A stretch of 64,000 nucleotides of DNA, taken from Bacteroides uniformis. Lineage in GTDB: Bacteria > Bacteroidota > Bacteroidia > Bacteroidales > Bacteroidaceae. Each line of letters opens with the position of its first letter. The first letter of the stretch is position 1. The stretch covers positions 3,237,501 through 3,301,500 of the forward strand of contig NZ_CP102263.1 of assembly GCF_025147485.1 (NCBI RefSeq). The letters run 5' to 3'. The notes beneath the pieces were generated by a model. The model was given only the letters and a program-made list of their open reading frames with translations. It did no database searches and was not told the DNA's origin. Of this stretch, positions 29,374 through 37,472 are shown piece by piece. The position numbers were made by a program, and so were the translations under genes.

Positions 29374-30432
29374 ATGAAGCATTTGATTGACAAACTGCGG
29401 AGCAACCGCAGGCTGGATGCCGAAGAGTATAAAGCCATGCTTCTTTGCCGGGACACAGAACTTGCAGCCTACCTGCAGGAGCTTGCTCGGGAAGAAGCGC
29501 TTGCCCGCTTTGGCAATAAAATCTTCATTCGCGGACTGATTGAGATAACCAACCGTTGCCGCAATAACTGCTACTATTGCGGCATACGGAAGGAGAACCG
29601 GAACATAACCCGTTATGAGCTGACGCAGGAGGAGATTCTTTCGTGTTGCCATGAAGGCTATCGGTTGGGCTTCCGTACCTTTGTGCTGCAAGGGGGCGAA
29701 GCGCCGGCGGTGAAGGATGAGGGGATGGTGGAGGCAGTTGCCGCTATCCGGCAATCCTTCCCGGATTGTGCCATTACCTTATCCTTGGGCGAGAAATCGC
29801 GGGAAGCCTACGAACGTTTCTTCCTGGCAGGTGCCAACCGCTATCTGTTGCGGCACGAAACCTGCAACGAAGGGCATTATCACCGGCTTCATCCTGCGGA
29901 GATGTCCCTTTCCCATCGGTTGCAATGCTTGGACTGGCTGAAAGAGATAGGCTATCAAGTGGGAACCGGAATCATGGTGGGCAGTCCTTACCAGACGGTG
30001 GACCATTTGGTAGAAGACATTCTCTTCATCGAACGGTTTCAGCCGGAGATGATAGGCATGGGACCTTTTCTTCCGCATCACGATACTCCGTTTTCCTCTT
30101 TTCCGCCGGGAGATATGGAGTTGACGTTGAAGTTGCTTTCTATCTTCCGGTTGATGCATCCCGCGGCACTGATACCTGCTACCACTGCCCTGGCCACACT
30201 TGCTCCGGACGGACGGGAACGGGGAATATTGGCTGGCGCCAATGTCGTGATGCCTAATCTTTCGCCTTCTCATCAGCGGGCGAAGTACTCCCTCTATGAT
30301 AACAAAGCTTCTGCGGGTGCCGAAGCGGCAGAAGGTTTGCTAAAATTGGAGGAACAACTGAAAGGGATAGGCTACGAGGTATCAAGAGAGAGAGGAGATT
30401 ATGAGAATGGAGAATTGACCGTTGATAATTGA
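29374..30432 (+). CDS. hydE: [FeFe] hydrogenase H-cluster radical SAM maturase HydE
   Basis: A protein of about 352 residues of the radical SAM superfamily with the cluster motif CRNNCYYCGIRKENRN. It is needed to build the dithiomethylamine part of the H-cluster 2Fe subcluster. ATG 29374 is preferred to the TTG at 29362. The last residues (ENGELTVDN) are encoded by an AT-rich spacer-type repeat, so the C terminus has been extended by it. Its position directly behind the hydrogenase gene supports the call over the paralogous BioB or PylB. Confidence 0.92.
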   Translation: MKHLIDKLRSNRRLDAEEYKAMLLCRDTELAAYLQELAREEALARFGNKIFIRGLIEITNRCRNNCYYCGIRKENRNITRYELTQEEILSCCHEGYRLGFRTFVLQGGEAPAVKDEGMVEAVAAIRQSFPDCAITLSLGEKSREAYERFFLAGANRYLLRHETCNEGHYHRLHPAEMSLSHRLQCLDWLKEIGYQVGTGIMVGSPYQTVDHLVEDILFIERFQPEMIGMGPFLPHHDTPFSSFPPGDMELTLKLLSIFRLMHPAALIPATTALATLAPDGRERGILAGANVVMPNLSPSHQRAKYSLYDNKASAGAEAAEGLLKLEEQLKGIGYEVSRERGDYENGELTVDN

Positions 30433-30484
30433 TAATTTTCAAATCTTCATTCTTTATTTTAATTACCAATTATCAATTTACGAA

Positions 30485-31903
30485 GTGTATAACATAAAGT
30501 CAAGACAAGCAGAAGAATTCATCAATCACCAGGAGATATTGGATACATTGGAGTATGCGCAGGCAAACCGCAACAACCGTCCGCTCATTGAAAGTTTGAT
30601 TGACAAGGCTGCTTTGTGCCAGGGGCTTTCCCATCGGGAGGCGGCCCTGCTGCTGGAATGTGACGAGCCGGAACTGGTGCAGCGCATCTATCATCTGGCA
30701 CGTGAAATCAAACGGAAATTCTATGGCAACCGCATTGTGATGTTTGCCCCGCTTTACCTTTCCAACTATTGCGTGAACGGTTGCGTCTATTGCCCGTATC
30801 ATGCCAAGAACCGTACCATCCCCCGCAAGAAACTCTCGCAAGAGGAGATACGCCGCGAGGTTATCGCCTTGCAGGACATGGGGCATAAACGCCTGGCGCT
30901 GGAAGCCGGAGAAGACCCTCGAAACAACCCTATCGACTATATCTTAGAGTCTATCCGCACCATCTACAGCATCCATCACAAGAACGGGGCCATCCGCCGG
31001 GTGAATGTCAACATAGCCGCCACTACAGTGGAAAACTATCGGTTGCTGAAAGAGGCAGGTATCGGCACTTATATCCTTTTTCAGGAGACTTACAGCAAAG
31101 AGCATTACGAAGCCTTGCATCCCACGGGACCGAAAAGTAATTATGCCTACCACACCGAAGCGATGGACCGCGCTATGGAGGGTGGCATCGACGATGTAGG
31201 TATCGGTGTATTGTTCGGTCTGAATACCTATCGCTATGACTTTGTAGGACTGCTGATGCATGCCGAACATCTGGAAGCTACCTTTGGCGTGGGTCCGCAT
31301 ACCATCAGCGTGCCGCGCATCTGTCCGGCAGATGATATTTCGACCGAGGATTTTCCCGATGCCATCTCGGATGAGATGTTCTGCCGTATTGTGGCGGTTA
31401 CCCGCATTGCGGTGCCTTATACGGGAATGATTATTTCCACCCGTGAGTCGGAAGCCGTACGCCGTCGGGTGCTCGAACTGGGCGTTTCGCAGATAAGCGG
31501 CGGTTCGCGCACCAGCGTGGGAGGCTATGCCGTGCCGGAAGCCAAAGAGGAAGATTCCTCCCAATTCGATGTGAGCGATCGGCGCACGCTGGATGAAGTG
31601 GTGAGCTGGCTGCTCGATCTGGGACATATCCCCAGCTTCTGCACCGCCTGCTATCGCGAGGGACGTACCGGAGACCGCTTCATGTCGCTCGTTAAGCGCG
31701 GACAGATAGCAAACTGCTGCCAGCCCAATGCACTGATGACATTAAAAGAATATCTGGAGGACTATGCCTCCTCCGAAACCAAGGAGAAGGGCATACAGCT
31801 GATTCGTGAGGAGATGGAGCATATCCCGAACCCCAAGATACGGGCGATAGCCGAACGTAATCTTCAGGAGATAGGGGAGGGGAAAAGAGACTTTAGATTT
31901 TAG
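30485..31903 (+). CDS. hydG: [FeFe] hydrogenase H-cluster radical SAM maturase HydG
   Basis: A 472-residue tyrosine lyase that makes the CO and CN ligands. The N-terminal radical SAM motif is CVNGCVYCPYHAKN. The C-terminal auxiliary cluster cysteines are in FCTACYREGRTGDRF...ANCCQPNAL. No ATG exists near the expected N terminus. GTG 30485 (giving MYNIKSRQAEEFINHQEIL) fits the family, whereas the upstream in-frame stretch is AT-rich repeat. It lies 52 bases after hydE in the maturation operon. Confidence 0.92.
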   Translation: MYNIKSRQAEEFINHQEILDTLEYAQANRNNRPLIESLIDKAALCQGLSHREAALLLECDEPELVQRIYHLAREIKRKFYGNRIVMFAPLYLSNYCVNGCVYCPYHAKNRTIPRKKLSQEEIRREVIALQDMGHKRLALEAGEDPRNNPIDYILESIRTIYSIHHKNGAIRRVNVNIAATTVENYRLLKEAGIGTYILFQETYSKEHYEALHPTGPKSNYAYHTEAMDRAMEGGIDDVGIGVLFGLNTYRYDFVGLLMHAEHLEATFGVGPHTISVPRICPADDISTEDFPDAISDEMFCRIVAVTRIAVPYTGMIISTRESEAVRRRVLELGVSQISGGSRTSVGGYAVPEAKEEDSSQFDVSDRRTLDEVVSWLLDLGHIPSFCTACYREGRTGDRFMSLVKRGQIANCCQPNALMTLKEYLEDYASSETKEKGIQLIREEMEHIPNPKIRAIAERNLQEIGEGKRDFRF

Positions 31904-31914
31904 ATTTCGGATTT

Positions 31915-33105
31915 ATGAATAATACACCTCGTTCCAACCGCCTGCACATTGCCGTCTTTGGACGACGGAACAGCGGAAAGTCCAGCCTTGTCAATGCCTT
32001 GACCGGGCAAGACACGGCATTGGTATCCGCAACGCCCGGCACTACTACCGACCCCGTGACCAAAGCCATGGAAGTATATCCTTTGGGCCCGTGCCTCTTT
32101 ATCGATACCCCCGGTTTTGATGACGACGAAGGCGAACTGGGCGGTATGCGCGTGGAGCGTACCTTAAAGACGGTGGAGAAAGCAGACATCGCCCTCTTGC
32201 TTTATGAAGCTGACGGAACGCTGGAACAGCAATGGCTAAAGCTACTGGCTGCGCGCGAAATCCCCGTGATACTGATACTGAATAAAGCCGATTCCCGTCA
32301 AGACACCGCTTCCGTGGTTCTTCGGATTGAAAAGGAGTGCGGGCAGGCTCCCGTTGTGGTCAGTGCCAAAGAGGGTACCGGCATTCAAGGCATTTTCGAT
32401 ACTATCCTCGAAAAGCTTCCCGAGAATTTTGGTGAGCAGACTATCACGGGCAATTTGGTAAGTGAAGGAGATGTCGTCCTGCTGGTGATGCCCCAGGATA
32501 TACAAGCCCCCAAAGGTCGTCTCATTCTTCCGCAAGTGCAGACCATCCGCGAACTGTTGGATAAAAAGTGCTTAGTGATGAGTTGCACCACCGATAAGCT
32601 GCAAGCCTCCCTGCAAGCCCTTGTCCGTCCGCCTAAGCTGATAATCACCGATTCACAAGTATTCCCCATCGTCTATCAACAAAAGCCTGCCGAAAGTAGT
32701 CTTACTTCCTTCTCGGTTCTTTTTGCCGGTTACAAAGGAGACATCAATGTCTTTGTAGAGGGAGCTGCCGCTATTCATAGTCTGACACCCCAATCGCGTG
32801 TACTGATAGCCGAAGCCTGCACCCACGCCCCGCTGACCGAGGACATCGGCACCGTCAAAATTCCCCGCCTGTTACGAAAGCGCATCGGCGAGGAATTGCA
32901 GATAGACTTTGTATCTGGAAATGACTTTCCCAAAGACTTGTCCCGATATGATTTAATTATCCATTGCGGCGCTTGCATGTTCAACCGGAAGTACGTTCTC
33001 AATCGTATAGTCCATGCCCGCGCACAGCACATCCCCATAACCAACTACGGAGTAGCAATTGCGAGTCTGACCGGTATATTGGATAAAATTGTTATCTATC
33101 GGTAA
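31915..33105 (+). CDS. hydF: [FeFe] hydrogenase maturation GTPase HydF
   Basis: A 396-residue protein. The N-terminal GTPase has P-loop GRRNSGKSSLVNAL, G3 DTPGFDD and G4 NKAD. The C-terminal iron-sulfur scaffold has CTHAPL and HCGACMFNRK, fitting the CxH...HCxxC pattern. HydF is the scaffold on which the 2Fe subcluster is assembled before transfer to the hydrogenase. It is the last gene of the hydrogenase-hydE-hydG-hydF cluster, so all three maturases are present. Confidence 0.95.
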   Translation: MNNTPRSNRLHIAVFGRRNSGKSSLVNALTGQDTALVSATPGTTTDPVTKAMEVYPLGPCLFIDTPGFDDDEGELGGMRVERTLKTVEKADIALLLYEADGTLEQQWLKLLAAREIPVILILNKADSRQDTASVVLRIEKECGQAPVVVSAKEGTGIQGIFDTILEKLPENFGEQTITGNLVSEGDVVLLVMPQDIQAPKGRLILPQVQTIRELLDKKCLVMSCTTDKLQASLQALVRPPKLIITDSQVFPIVYQQKPAESSLTSFSVLFAGYKGDINVFVEGAAAIHSLTPQSRVLIAEACTHAPLTEDIGTVKIPRLLRKRIGEELQIDFVSGNDFPKDLSRYDLIIHCGACMFNRKYVLNRIVHARAQHIPITNYGVAIASLTGILDKIVIYR

Positions 33106-33145
33106 ATATCCCTTTCCCTCTCTGTTCACGTTACTGATGTTATAG

Positions 33146-33210
33146 AGTAGTGTGAACTACTTTTCTTGTTAATAATGTTTAATATAAAGTACTTTGTAAT
33201 GCAAGGTACT
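33146..33210. promoter_or_regulatory. two inverted repeats upstream of the PadR gene, candidate operators
   Basis: AGTAGT-GTGA-ACTACT (33146-33161) and AGTACTTTG-5-CAAGGTACT (33188-33210, one mismatch). Both contain AGTA/TACT half-sites. The second lies just upstream of a TATATTTG -7 element at 33222-33229, so a bound regulator could block this promoter. PadR autoregulation is common, but the assignment is inferred. Confidence 0.45.
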
Positions 33211-33320
33211 GGTATAATACATATATTTGTGCCATACAAGGAACAACAATAGAATTAATAAGGACACTCATTACTCTATTGCGCAGCCAAATAGTAAATT
33301 GTCAAATAGTAAATACCATT

Positions 33321-33647
33321 ATGGATGTAAACAATGTAAAGTCGCAAATGCGCAAGGGCATGCTTGAATATTGCATCATGCTGCTGCTTCACAAAGAGCC
33401 GGCTTATGCTTCGGATATCATTCAGAAGTTGAAAGAAGCCAGACTGATTGTGGTGGAAGGTACACTTTATCCGTTGCTCACCCGTTTGAAGAACGACGAC
33501 CTTTTGGGGTATGAATGGATTGAGTCTACACAAGGGCCTCCCCGTAAATATTACCGGTTGACGGAAAAAGGAGAAGTCTTTCTCGGTGAACTGGAAACAT
33601 CCTGGAAAGAGTTGAACGAGACGGTGAATCACATCAGCAATTCTTGA
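33321..33647 (+). CDS. PadR family transcriptional regulator
   Basis: A 108-residue winged-helix protein typical of PadR subfamily 2: KGMLEYCIMLLLHKEPAYASDIIQKLKEARLIVVEGTLYPLLTRLKNDDLLGYEW, then GPPRKYYRLTEKG. ATG 33321 is the start; the upstream in-frame extension is AT-rich repeat. PadR proteins repress their own operon and respond to small molecules or envelope stress. The next gene encodes a PspC membrane protein, a common pairing. Confidence 0.93.
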   Translation: MDVNNVKSQMRKGMLEYCIMLLLHKEPAYASDIIQKLKEARLIVVEGTLYPLLTRLKNDDLLGYEWIESTQGPPRKYYRLTEKGEVFLGELETSWKELNETVNHISNS

Positions 33648-33723
33648 AATAGCTGAAGAGAATATACCGTAATTCGCCGGATGGTAAATCGTAAATAGTA
33701 AAATTGTAAATAAATAATGTGTT

Positions 33724-34833
33724 ATGAAAAAGACATTAACTGTAAATTTAGGTGGAACCGTTTTCAATATTGATGATGACGCATACCGTCTTTTGGATAA
33801 TTATCTGAGTAATCTCAAGATGCACTTCCGCAAGGAAGCCGGTGCCGACGAGATTGTAGATGATATTGAACGCCGTATTTCCGAACTCTTTGCCGAGAAA
33901 TTGTCGGCCGGTTCACAAGTAATCACGATAGCCGACGTGGAAGAGGTGATTGCCCGCATGGGAAAGCCGGAAGATATGGAGGCAGAAGGAGAGAGTGCTA
34001 GTGCCGATTCCGGCAGCACGAGTGCCGGGGGCGGCTATGGTGCCGGTGCTTGGAACAGCAATACCGCTTATGGCACTACACGCCGTCGTCTATACCGCAA
34101 TCCGGATGACAAAATGCTGGGTGGTGTCATCAGTGGAATGGCTGCCTACCTGGGATGGGATGTAACTTTACTTCGACTGTTACTGCTTGTCATCTTGATT
34201 TGTGGGGTAGGGACATTGATACCGGTCTATATCGTGTGTTGGCTGGTTATACCGGAAGCCCGCACAGCAGCCGAGAAGTTGAGTATGCGTGGCGAGGCCG
34301 TTACGGTAGAGAATATCGGAAAGACGGTGACGGACGGTTTTGAGAAGGTTGCCAATGGGGTGAATGATTATATGAGGTCGGACAAACCCCGTACTTTCTT
34401 GCAGAAGTTGGGAGATGCATTGGTGATGATTGTCGGCTGGTTCTTGAAAATCTGTCTGGTGATATTTGCCATTATCTGCAGTCCGGTACTGTTTGTATTT
34501 GGAGTGGTATTTGTGGCGTTGTTGTTTGCTGCGATAGCGGTGGCTGTTGGTGGCGGTGCGGCTCTCATTTCCTTTTTCCCGATGGCTGATGTGGTACTGC
34601 CTACTTCTCCGTTGTCTGCCATTGTGATGTACATTGCAGGAATCTTGCTGGTAGGAATTCCTTTGGTCAGTCTTGTATGGGCCATCTTCAGTCAGATATT
34701 CAAATGGCAGCCGATGAATTCCGGTTTGAAGTGGACGCTGGTTATTCTTTGGATTGTAAGTGCGGCTTGCTTCGGAATCTGTTTTGCAGTGCAAGGGGCT
34801 ACTTTCCCGGAATTGGGTATCTTTAACTTCTGA
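33724..34833 (+). CDS. PspC domain membrane protein
   Basis: A 369-residue protein. The N-terminal cytoplasmic domain (MKKTLTVNLGGTVFNIDDDAYRLLDNYL...ERRISELFAEKL) is common in Bacteroidetes PspC proteins. A Gly/Ser linker leads to the PspC core (RLYRNPDDKMLGGVISGMAAYLGWDVTLLRLLLL...IVCWLVIPEA), followed by four or five further hydrophobic helices. It is probably an inner-membrane stress protein regulated by the PadR protein encoded 76 bases upstream. Confidence 0.88.
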   Translation: MKKTLTVNLGGTVFNIDDDAYRLLDNYLSNLKMHFRKEAGADEIVDDIERRISELFAEKLSAGSQVITIADVEEVIARMGKPEDMEAEGESASADSGSTSAGGGYGAGAWNSNTAYGTTRRRLYRNPDDKMLGGVISGMAAYLGWDVTLLRLLLLVILICGVGTLIPVYIVCWLVIPEARTAAEKLSMRGEAVTVENIGKTVTDGFEKVANGVNDYMRSDKPRTFLQKLGDALVMIVGWFLKICLVIFAIICSPVLFVFGVVFVALLFAAIAVAVGGGAALISFFPMADVVLPTSPLSAIVMYIAGILLVGIPLVSLVWAIFSQIFKWQPMNSGLKWTLVILWIVSAACFGICFAVQGATFPELGIFNF

Positions 34834-34857
34834 GAATAGTAATTTCTTTTTTAATTG

Positions 34858-34904
34858 ATATCGTGTTTGTAGGAATCTGATTTCTATAAACACGATATTT
34901 TTTA
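34858..34904 (+). terminator. rho-independent terminator of the PadR-PspC operon
   Basis: ATATCGTGTTT (34858-34868) pairs with AAACACGATAT (34888-34898), 19-base loop, followed by T5-6. It insulates the capsule locus from the upstream operon. Confidence 0.82.
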
Positions 34905-34961
34905 TTTCAATGTAATTATTTGTTATACAGTGGAATATTTCGTTTGGAAAAGGTGTTTTTT

Positions 34962-34981
34962 AAACGTTCGTTTAATGAACG
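34962..34981 (+). repeat. left inverted repeat of the invertible capsule promoter
   Basis: AAACGTTCGTTTAATGAACG. Seventeen of twenty positions match the complement of the right repeat at 35155-35174. The ACGTTCGT core resembles the capsule promoter repeats inverted by the Mpi recombinase in B. fragilis. Confidence 0.8.
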
Positions 34982-35013
34982 CAAAGATAACGTGTATTTT
35001 TGAATCTCGCAAA
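34982..35013 (-). promoter_or_regulatory. capsule promoter, currently facing away from upxY
   Basis: On the minus strand: TTTG (35010-35013), exactly 20 bases, TATCTTTG (34982-34989). Both elements match the Bacteroides consensus. No equally good promoter reads toward upxY in the segment; the plus-strand candidate near 35058 (ATACTTTG) lacks a proper -33 element. Confidence 0.75.
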
Positions 35014-35154
35014 ATGTTTAATAAAAATATTCTATAAATTTCTTTTTAGTGAGTATAATACTTTGTCAGTAAGCCTATTGCATTGTATTTCTCTAACTTC
35101 TTCCTTTTACTAATTTTTAAGTAATCTTCCCTCTTTAGTTTTCTTAAATATTGA
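34982..35154. other. invertible promoter segment (173 bp), present in the OFF orientation
   Basis: The DNA between the two 20-bp repeats carries one near-consensus promoter, on the minus strand, reading away from upxY. Inverting the segment would place its -7 element against the right repeat and fire transcription into the capsule leader. Size, repeat sequence and position before upxY match phase-variable capsule promoters of Bacteroides. Inversion itself is inferred, not observed. Confidence 0.75.
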
Positions 35155-35174
35155 CGTTCAAAAAACGAACGTCT
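35155..35174 (-). repeat. right inverted repeat of the invertible capsule promoter
   Basis: The plus strand reads CGTTCAAAAAACGAACGTCT; its complement AGACGTTCGTTTTTTGAACG matches the left repeat except at positions 2, 13 and 14. Confidence 0.8.
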
Positions 35175-35375
35175 ATTGAACGCTTTTTGCTTGCAATAGA
35201 TTCGTTTACAGCATTTTACCTGACAGGTAATGAATGACTGCAAAAAATCTGTTGACAAGAAGGGCATAAAGCTTGTCGTATTCTACATAAAGTGTCCGCA
35301 AGTAATTGAATTTCAAGTGTATGCAAGAGGTTCAAAGCCCCAGGAGAACACCCTTGTCTGAACAAAAGCATAAAA
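35175..35375 (+). other. upxY 5' leader with hairpin
   Basis: Two hundred bases between the invertible segment and upxY. They include a hairpin GACAAG (35254-35259) / CTTGTC (35272-35277) and a short GTTC...GAAC pairing near 35332-35351. UpxY proteins act as NusG-like antiterminators on the leader of their own operon, so this stretch is the probable target. The exact recruitment site cannot be read. Confidence 0.5.
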
Positions 35376-35912
35376 ATGGGAATAGAGAAAGAGGTCGAAA
35401 TCTGGTATGCTATGCGTGCCACCTACCGCAGAGAACCGGATGCCATGCATCTGCTCAAGAAAGAAAATTTGGGCTGTTTCATTCCTATGCAATACAAGAT
35501 ATGTATAAAAAAAGGGAAAAAAGTCCGTGCTCTGGTTCCGGTCGTTCATAATCTGCTTTTTGTCCATGCCCGTCCTTCCGATGTGCAGCGTGTAAAATCT
35601 CAAGTCACTTATCTGCAATATATCACCGATACCCGCAGTGGGCAGAAGATTATTGTCCCAGACGGTCAGATGCAGCGTTTCATTGCCGTATCCGGCACTT
35701 ACGATGATCATCTTCTTTATTTTCAACCGGATGAATTGAACTTGTCCAAAGGCACCAAAGTCCGGATTACCGGCGGTGAATTTGAGGGGCAAGAGGGTGT
35801 GTTTCTGAAGGTGAAAGGCGCACGTGACCGTCGCGTGGTTATCGAAATACAAGGTGTCATAGCTGTTGCCATGGCCACTATCCATCCCGATCTTATAGAA
35901 GTAATCGGCTGA
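35376..35912 (+). CDS. upxY: UpxY family capsule transcription antiterminator (NusG-like)
   Basis: A 178-residue protein with an N-terminal NGN domain (EIWYAMRATYRREPDAMHLLKKENLGCFIPMQYK) and a C-terminal KOW domain (LNLSKGTKVRITGGEFEGQEGVFLKVKGARDRRVVIEIQG). UpxY proteins travel with RNA polymerase and prevent premature termination in the 5' leader and the long operon of their own capsule locus. It is first gene of the capsule operon behind the invertible promoter. The length and the upxZ partner are standard. Confidence 0.95.
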   Translation: MGIEKEVEIWYAMRATYRREPDAMHLLKKENLGCFIPMQYKICIKKGKKVRALVPVVHNLLFVHARPSDVQRVKSQVTYLQYITDTRSGQKIIVPDGQMQRFIAVSGTYDDHLLYFQPDELNLSKGTKVRITGGEFEGQEGVFLKVKGARDRRVVIEIQGVIAVAMATIHPDLIEVIG

Positions 35913-35947
35913 ACTTTAATTTTTAATTCTTAATTCTATAATTGCTT

Positions 35948-36436
35948 ATGTCTCTTTCCGAAGAAGCAATCACTCTTCAGCGTGCTGCGCACGAACTGAT
36001 GTATTTGGGTATGGACGGCAGTCCCGTCTATAGCGATGACTTGTCACGGCGGAACGGTGAGGTCTACCGTCTTACCATGGCTTTATACCGGTCGGGTGTA
36101 AAAGGCACTACCATCGAAGAGCAGGCAAATGTCTGTCTTGCCCTTCTTATGGGTTACAGCGCCTCTTTTGTGGACCATGGCGAAAAGCAGCAGCATGTCC
36201 AGGAAGTGCTGGACTGTTGTTGGGATGTGCTCGACGCCCTTCCCGCTTCCTTACTGAAGCTCCGTCTGCTTACCGCCTGCTACGGTGAAGTGTTCGACGA
36301 GTCTTTGGCCGACGAAGGCCGTTCCATCATCGCCTCCTGGGATTCCTTATCACTTACTCCCGAACAGCAGGAAGCGGTTGATGAATTTCAGAATGTGACA
36401 GACAATCCCTATCCATGGGAATATATCGATGAATAA
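35948..36436 (+). CDS. upxZ: UpxZ family inhibitor of heterologous UpxY proteins
   Basis: A 162-residue acidic, helical soluble protein (MSLSEEAITLQRAAHELMYLGMDGSPVYSDDLS...AYPWEYIDE-like end). UpxZ proteins block UpxY antiterminators of other capsule loci so that one capsule dominates. ATG 35948 is used; the TTG at 35942 adds two residues. The 35-base gap after upxY contains AT-rich repeat. The last codons overlap an alternative start of pseB. Confidence 0.93.
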   Translation: MSLSEEAITLQRAAHELMYLGMDGSPVYSDDLSRRNGEVYRLTMALYRSGVKGTTIEEQANVCLALLMGYSASFVDHGEKQQHVQEVLDCCWDVLDALPASLLKLRLLTACYGEVFDESLADEGRSIIASWDSLSLTPEQQEAVDEFQNVTDNPYPWEYIDE

Positions 36437-36449
36437 AACTTTTCATATA

Positions 36450-37472
36450 ATGCTTAACAATAAATCCGTATTGATTACCGGAGGAACGGGTTCCTTCGGA
36501 AAGAAGTTTGTGGAAACCATTCTCCGTGATTATCCGCAAGTAAAGAAAATTATTATTTACTCCCGCGATGAGCTGAAGCAATTTGAGCTGAAACAGAAAT
36601 ATCCCGGTCATAAGTATCCGCAACTGCGTTTCTTTATCGGTGATGTCCGTGACCTCGAACGCCTGACGCGGGCTTGCGAAGGAGTGGACGTGATTATCCA
36701 TGCAGCCGCCATCAAGCAGGTGGATACCGCTGAATACAATCCCGAAGAGTGCATCAAAACCAATGTACACGGTGCGCAGAATGTGATAAAGGCTGCTCTT
36801 GCCACCGGTGTACAGCATGTGGTGGCCCTTTCTACTGACAAGGCTTGTGCCCCCATTAATCTTTATGGCGCCACCAAGCTCACTTCCGACAAGCTGTTTA
36901 CTGCCGCCAACAATATCAGCGGTTCCAAGGACATCAGGTTCTCCGTAGTCCGTTATGGCAATGTGATGGGTTCCCGCGGTTCCGTAATCCCTTTCTTTAT
37001 CAACAAGCGTGACAACGGGGCGAAGGAACTTCCCATAACCGATATGCGCATGACCCGTTTCAACATTTCACTGGAAGCCGGTGTCGCTTTGGTCATGTAT
37101 GCCATCGGACATCACCTGGGTGGTGAAATCTTTATTCCTAAGATTCCTTCCTATCATATCCAGGACGTGGCTACTGCCATTGCACCCAATCTGCCGCAGG
37201 TGGAAGTGGGCATCCGTCCGGGAGAGAAACTGCACGAGGAGATGATTACTGTAACCGATGCTCTTGATACAATCGATTTGGGCAGATATTATGTCATTCT
37301 TCCTTCCGTATCTTTCAAGCACAGTCGCGAAGAGTTCATCAGACATCACAATGCAGTACCCGTTCCCGACGGTTTCCACTACAGCAGTGACAACAATACG
37401 GAGTGGGAGACAGTAGAGACTATGCGCGAGAATATCAAGAAATACGTTGACCCTAATTTCGAGGTGAAATGA
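36450..37472 (+). CDS. pseB: UDP-GlcNAc 4,6-dehydratase (inverting), pseudaminic acid step 1
   Basis: About 340 residues of an extended SDR. It shows GGTGSFGKKFVE (NADP binding), the Asp-Lys catalytic pair in LSTDKACAPINLYGATKLTSDKLF and RYGNVMGSRGSVIPFF. The inverting PseB enzymes dehydrate UDP-GlcNAc and epimerise C5 to the L-arabino hexulose. ATG 36450 gives the usual MLNNKSVLITGG start; ATG 36429 overlaps the upxZ stop and is possible. The FlaA1/PseB identity is supported by the following pseC. Confidence 0.93.
   Translation: MLNNKSVLITGGTGSFGKKFVETILRDYPQVKKIIIYSRDELKQFELKQKYPGHKYPQLRFFIGDVRDLERLTRACEGVDVIIHAAAIKQVDTAEYNPEECIKTNVHGAQNVIKAALATGVQHVVALSTDKACAPINLYGATKLTSDKLFTAANNISGSKDIRFSVVRYGNVMGSRGSVIPFFINKRDNGAKELPITDMRMTRFNISLEAGVALVMYAIGHHLGGEIFIPKIPSYHIQDVATAIAPNLPQVEVGIRPGEKLHEEMITVTDALDTIDLGRYYVILPSVSFKHSREEFIRHHNAVPVPDGFHYSSDNNTEWETVETMRENIKKYVDPNFEVK

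Noticed and set aside
35040..35070. Plus-strand promoter candidate ATACTTTG inside the invertible segment
   Set aside because: The -7 match is imperfect and no TTG lies 19-21 bases upstream; the minus-strand promoter is far better.
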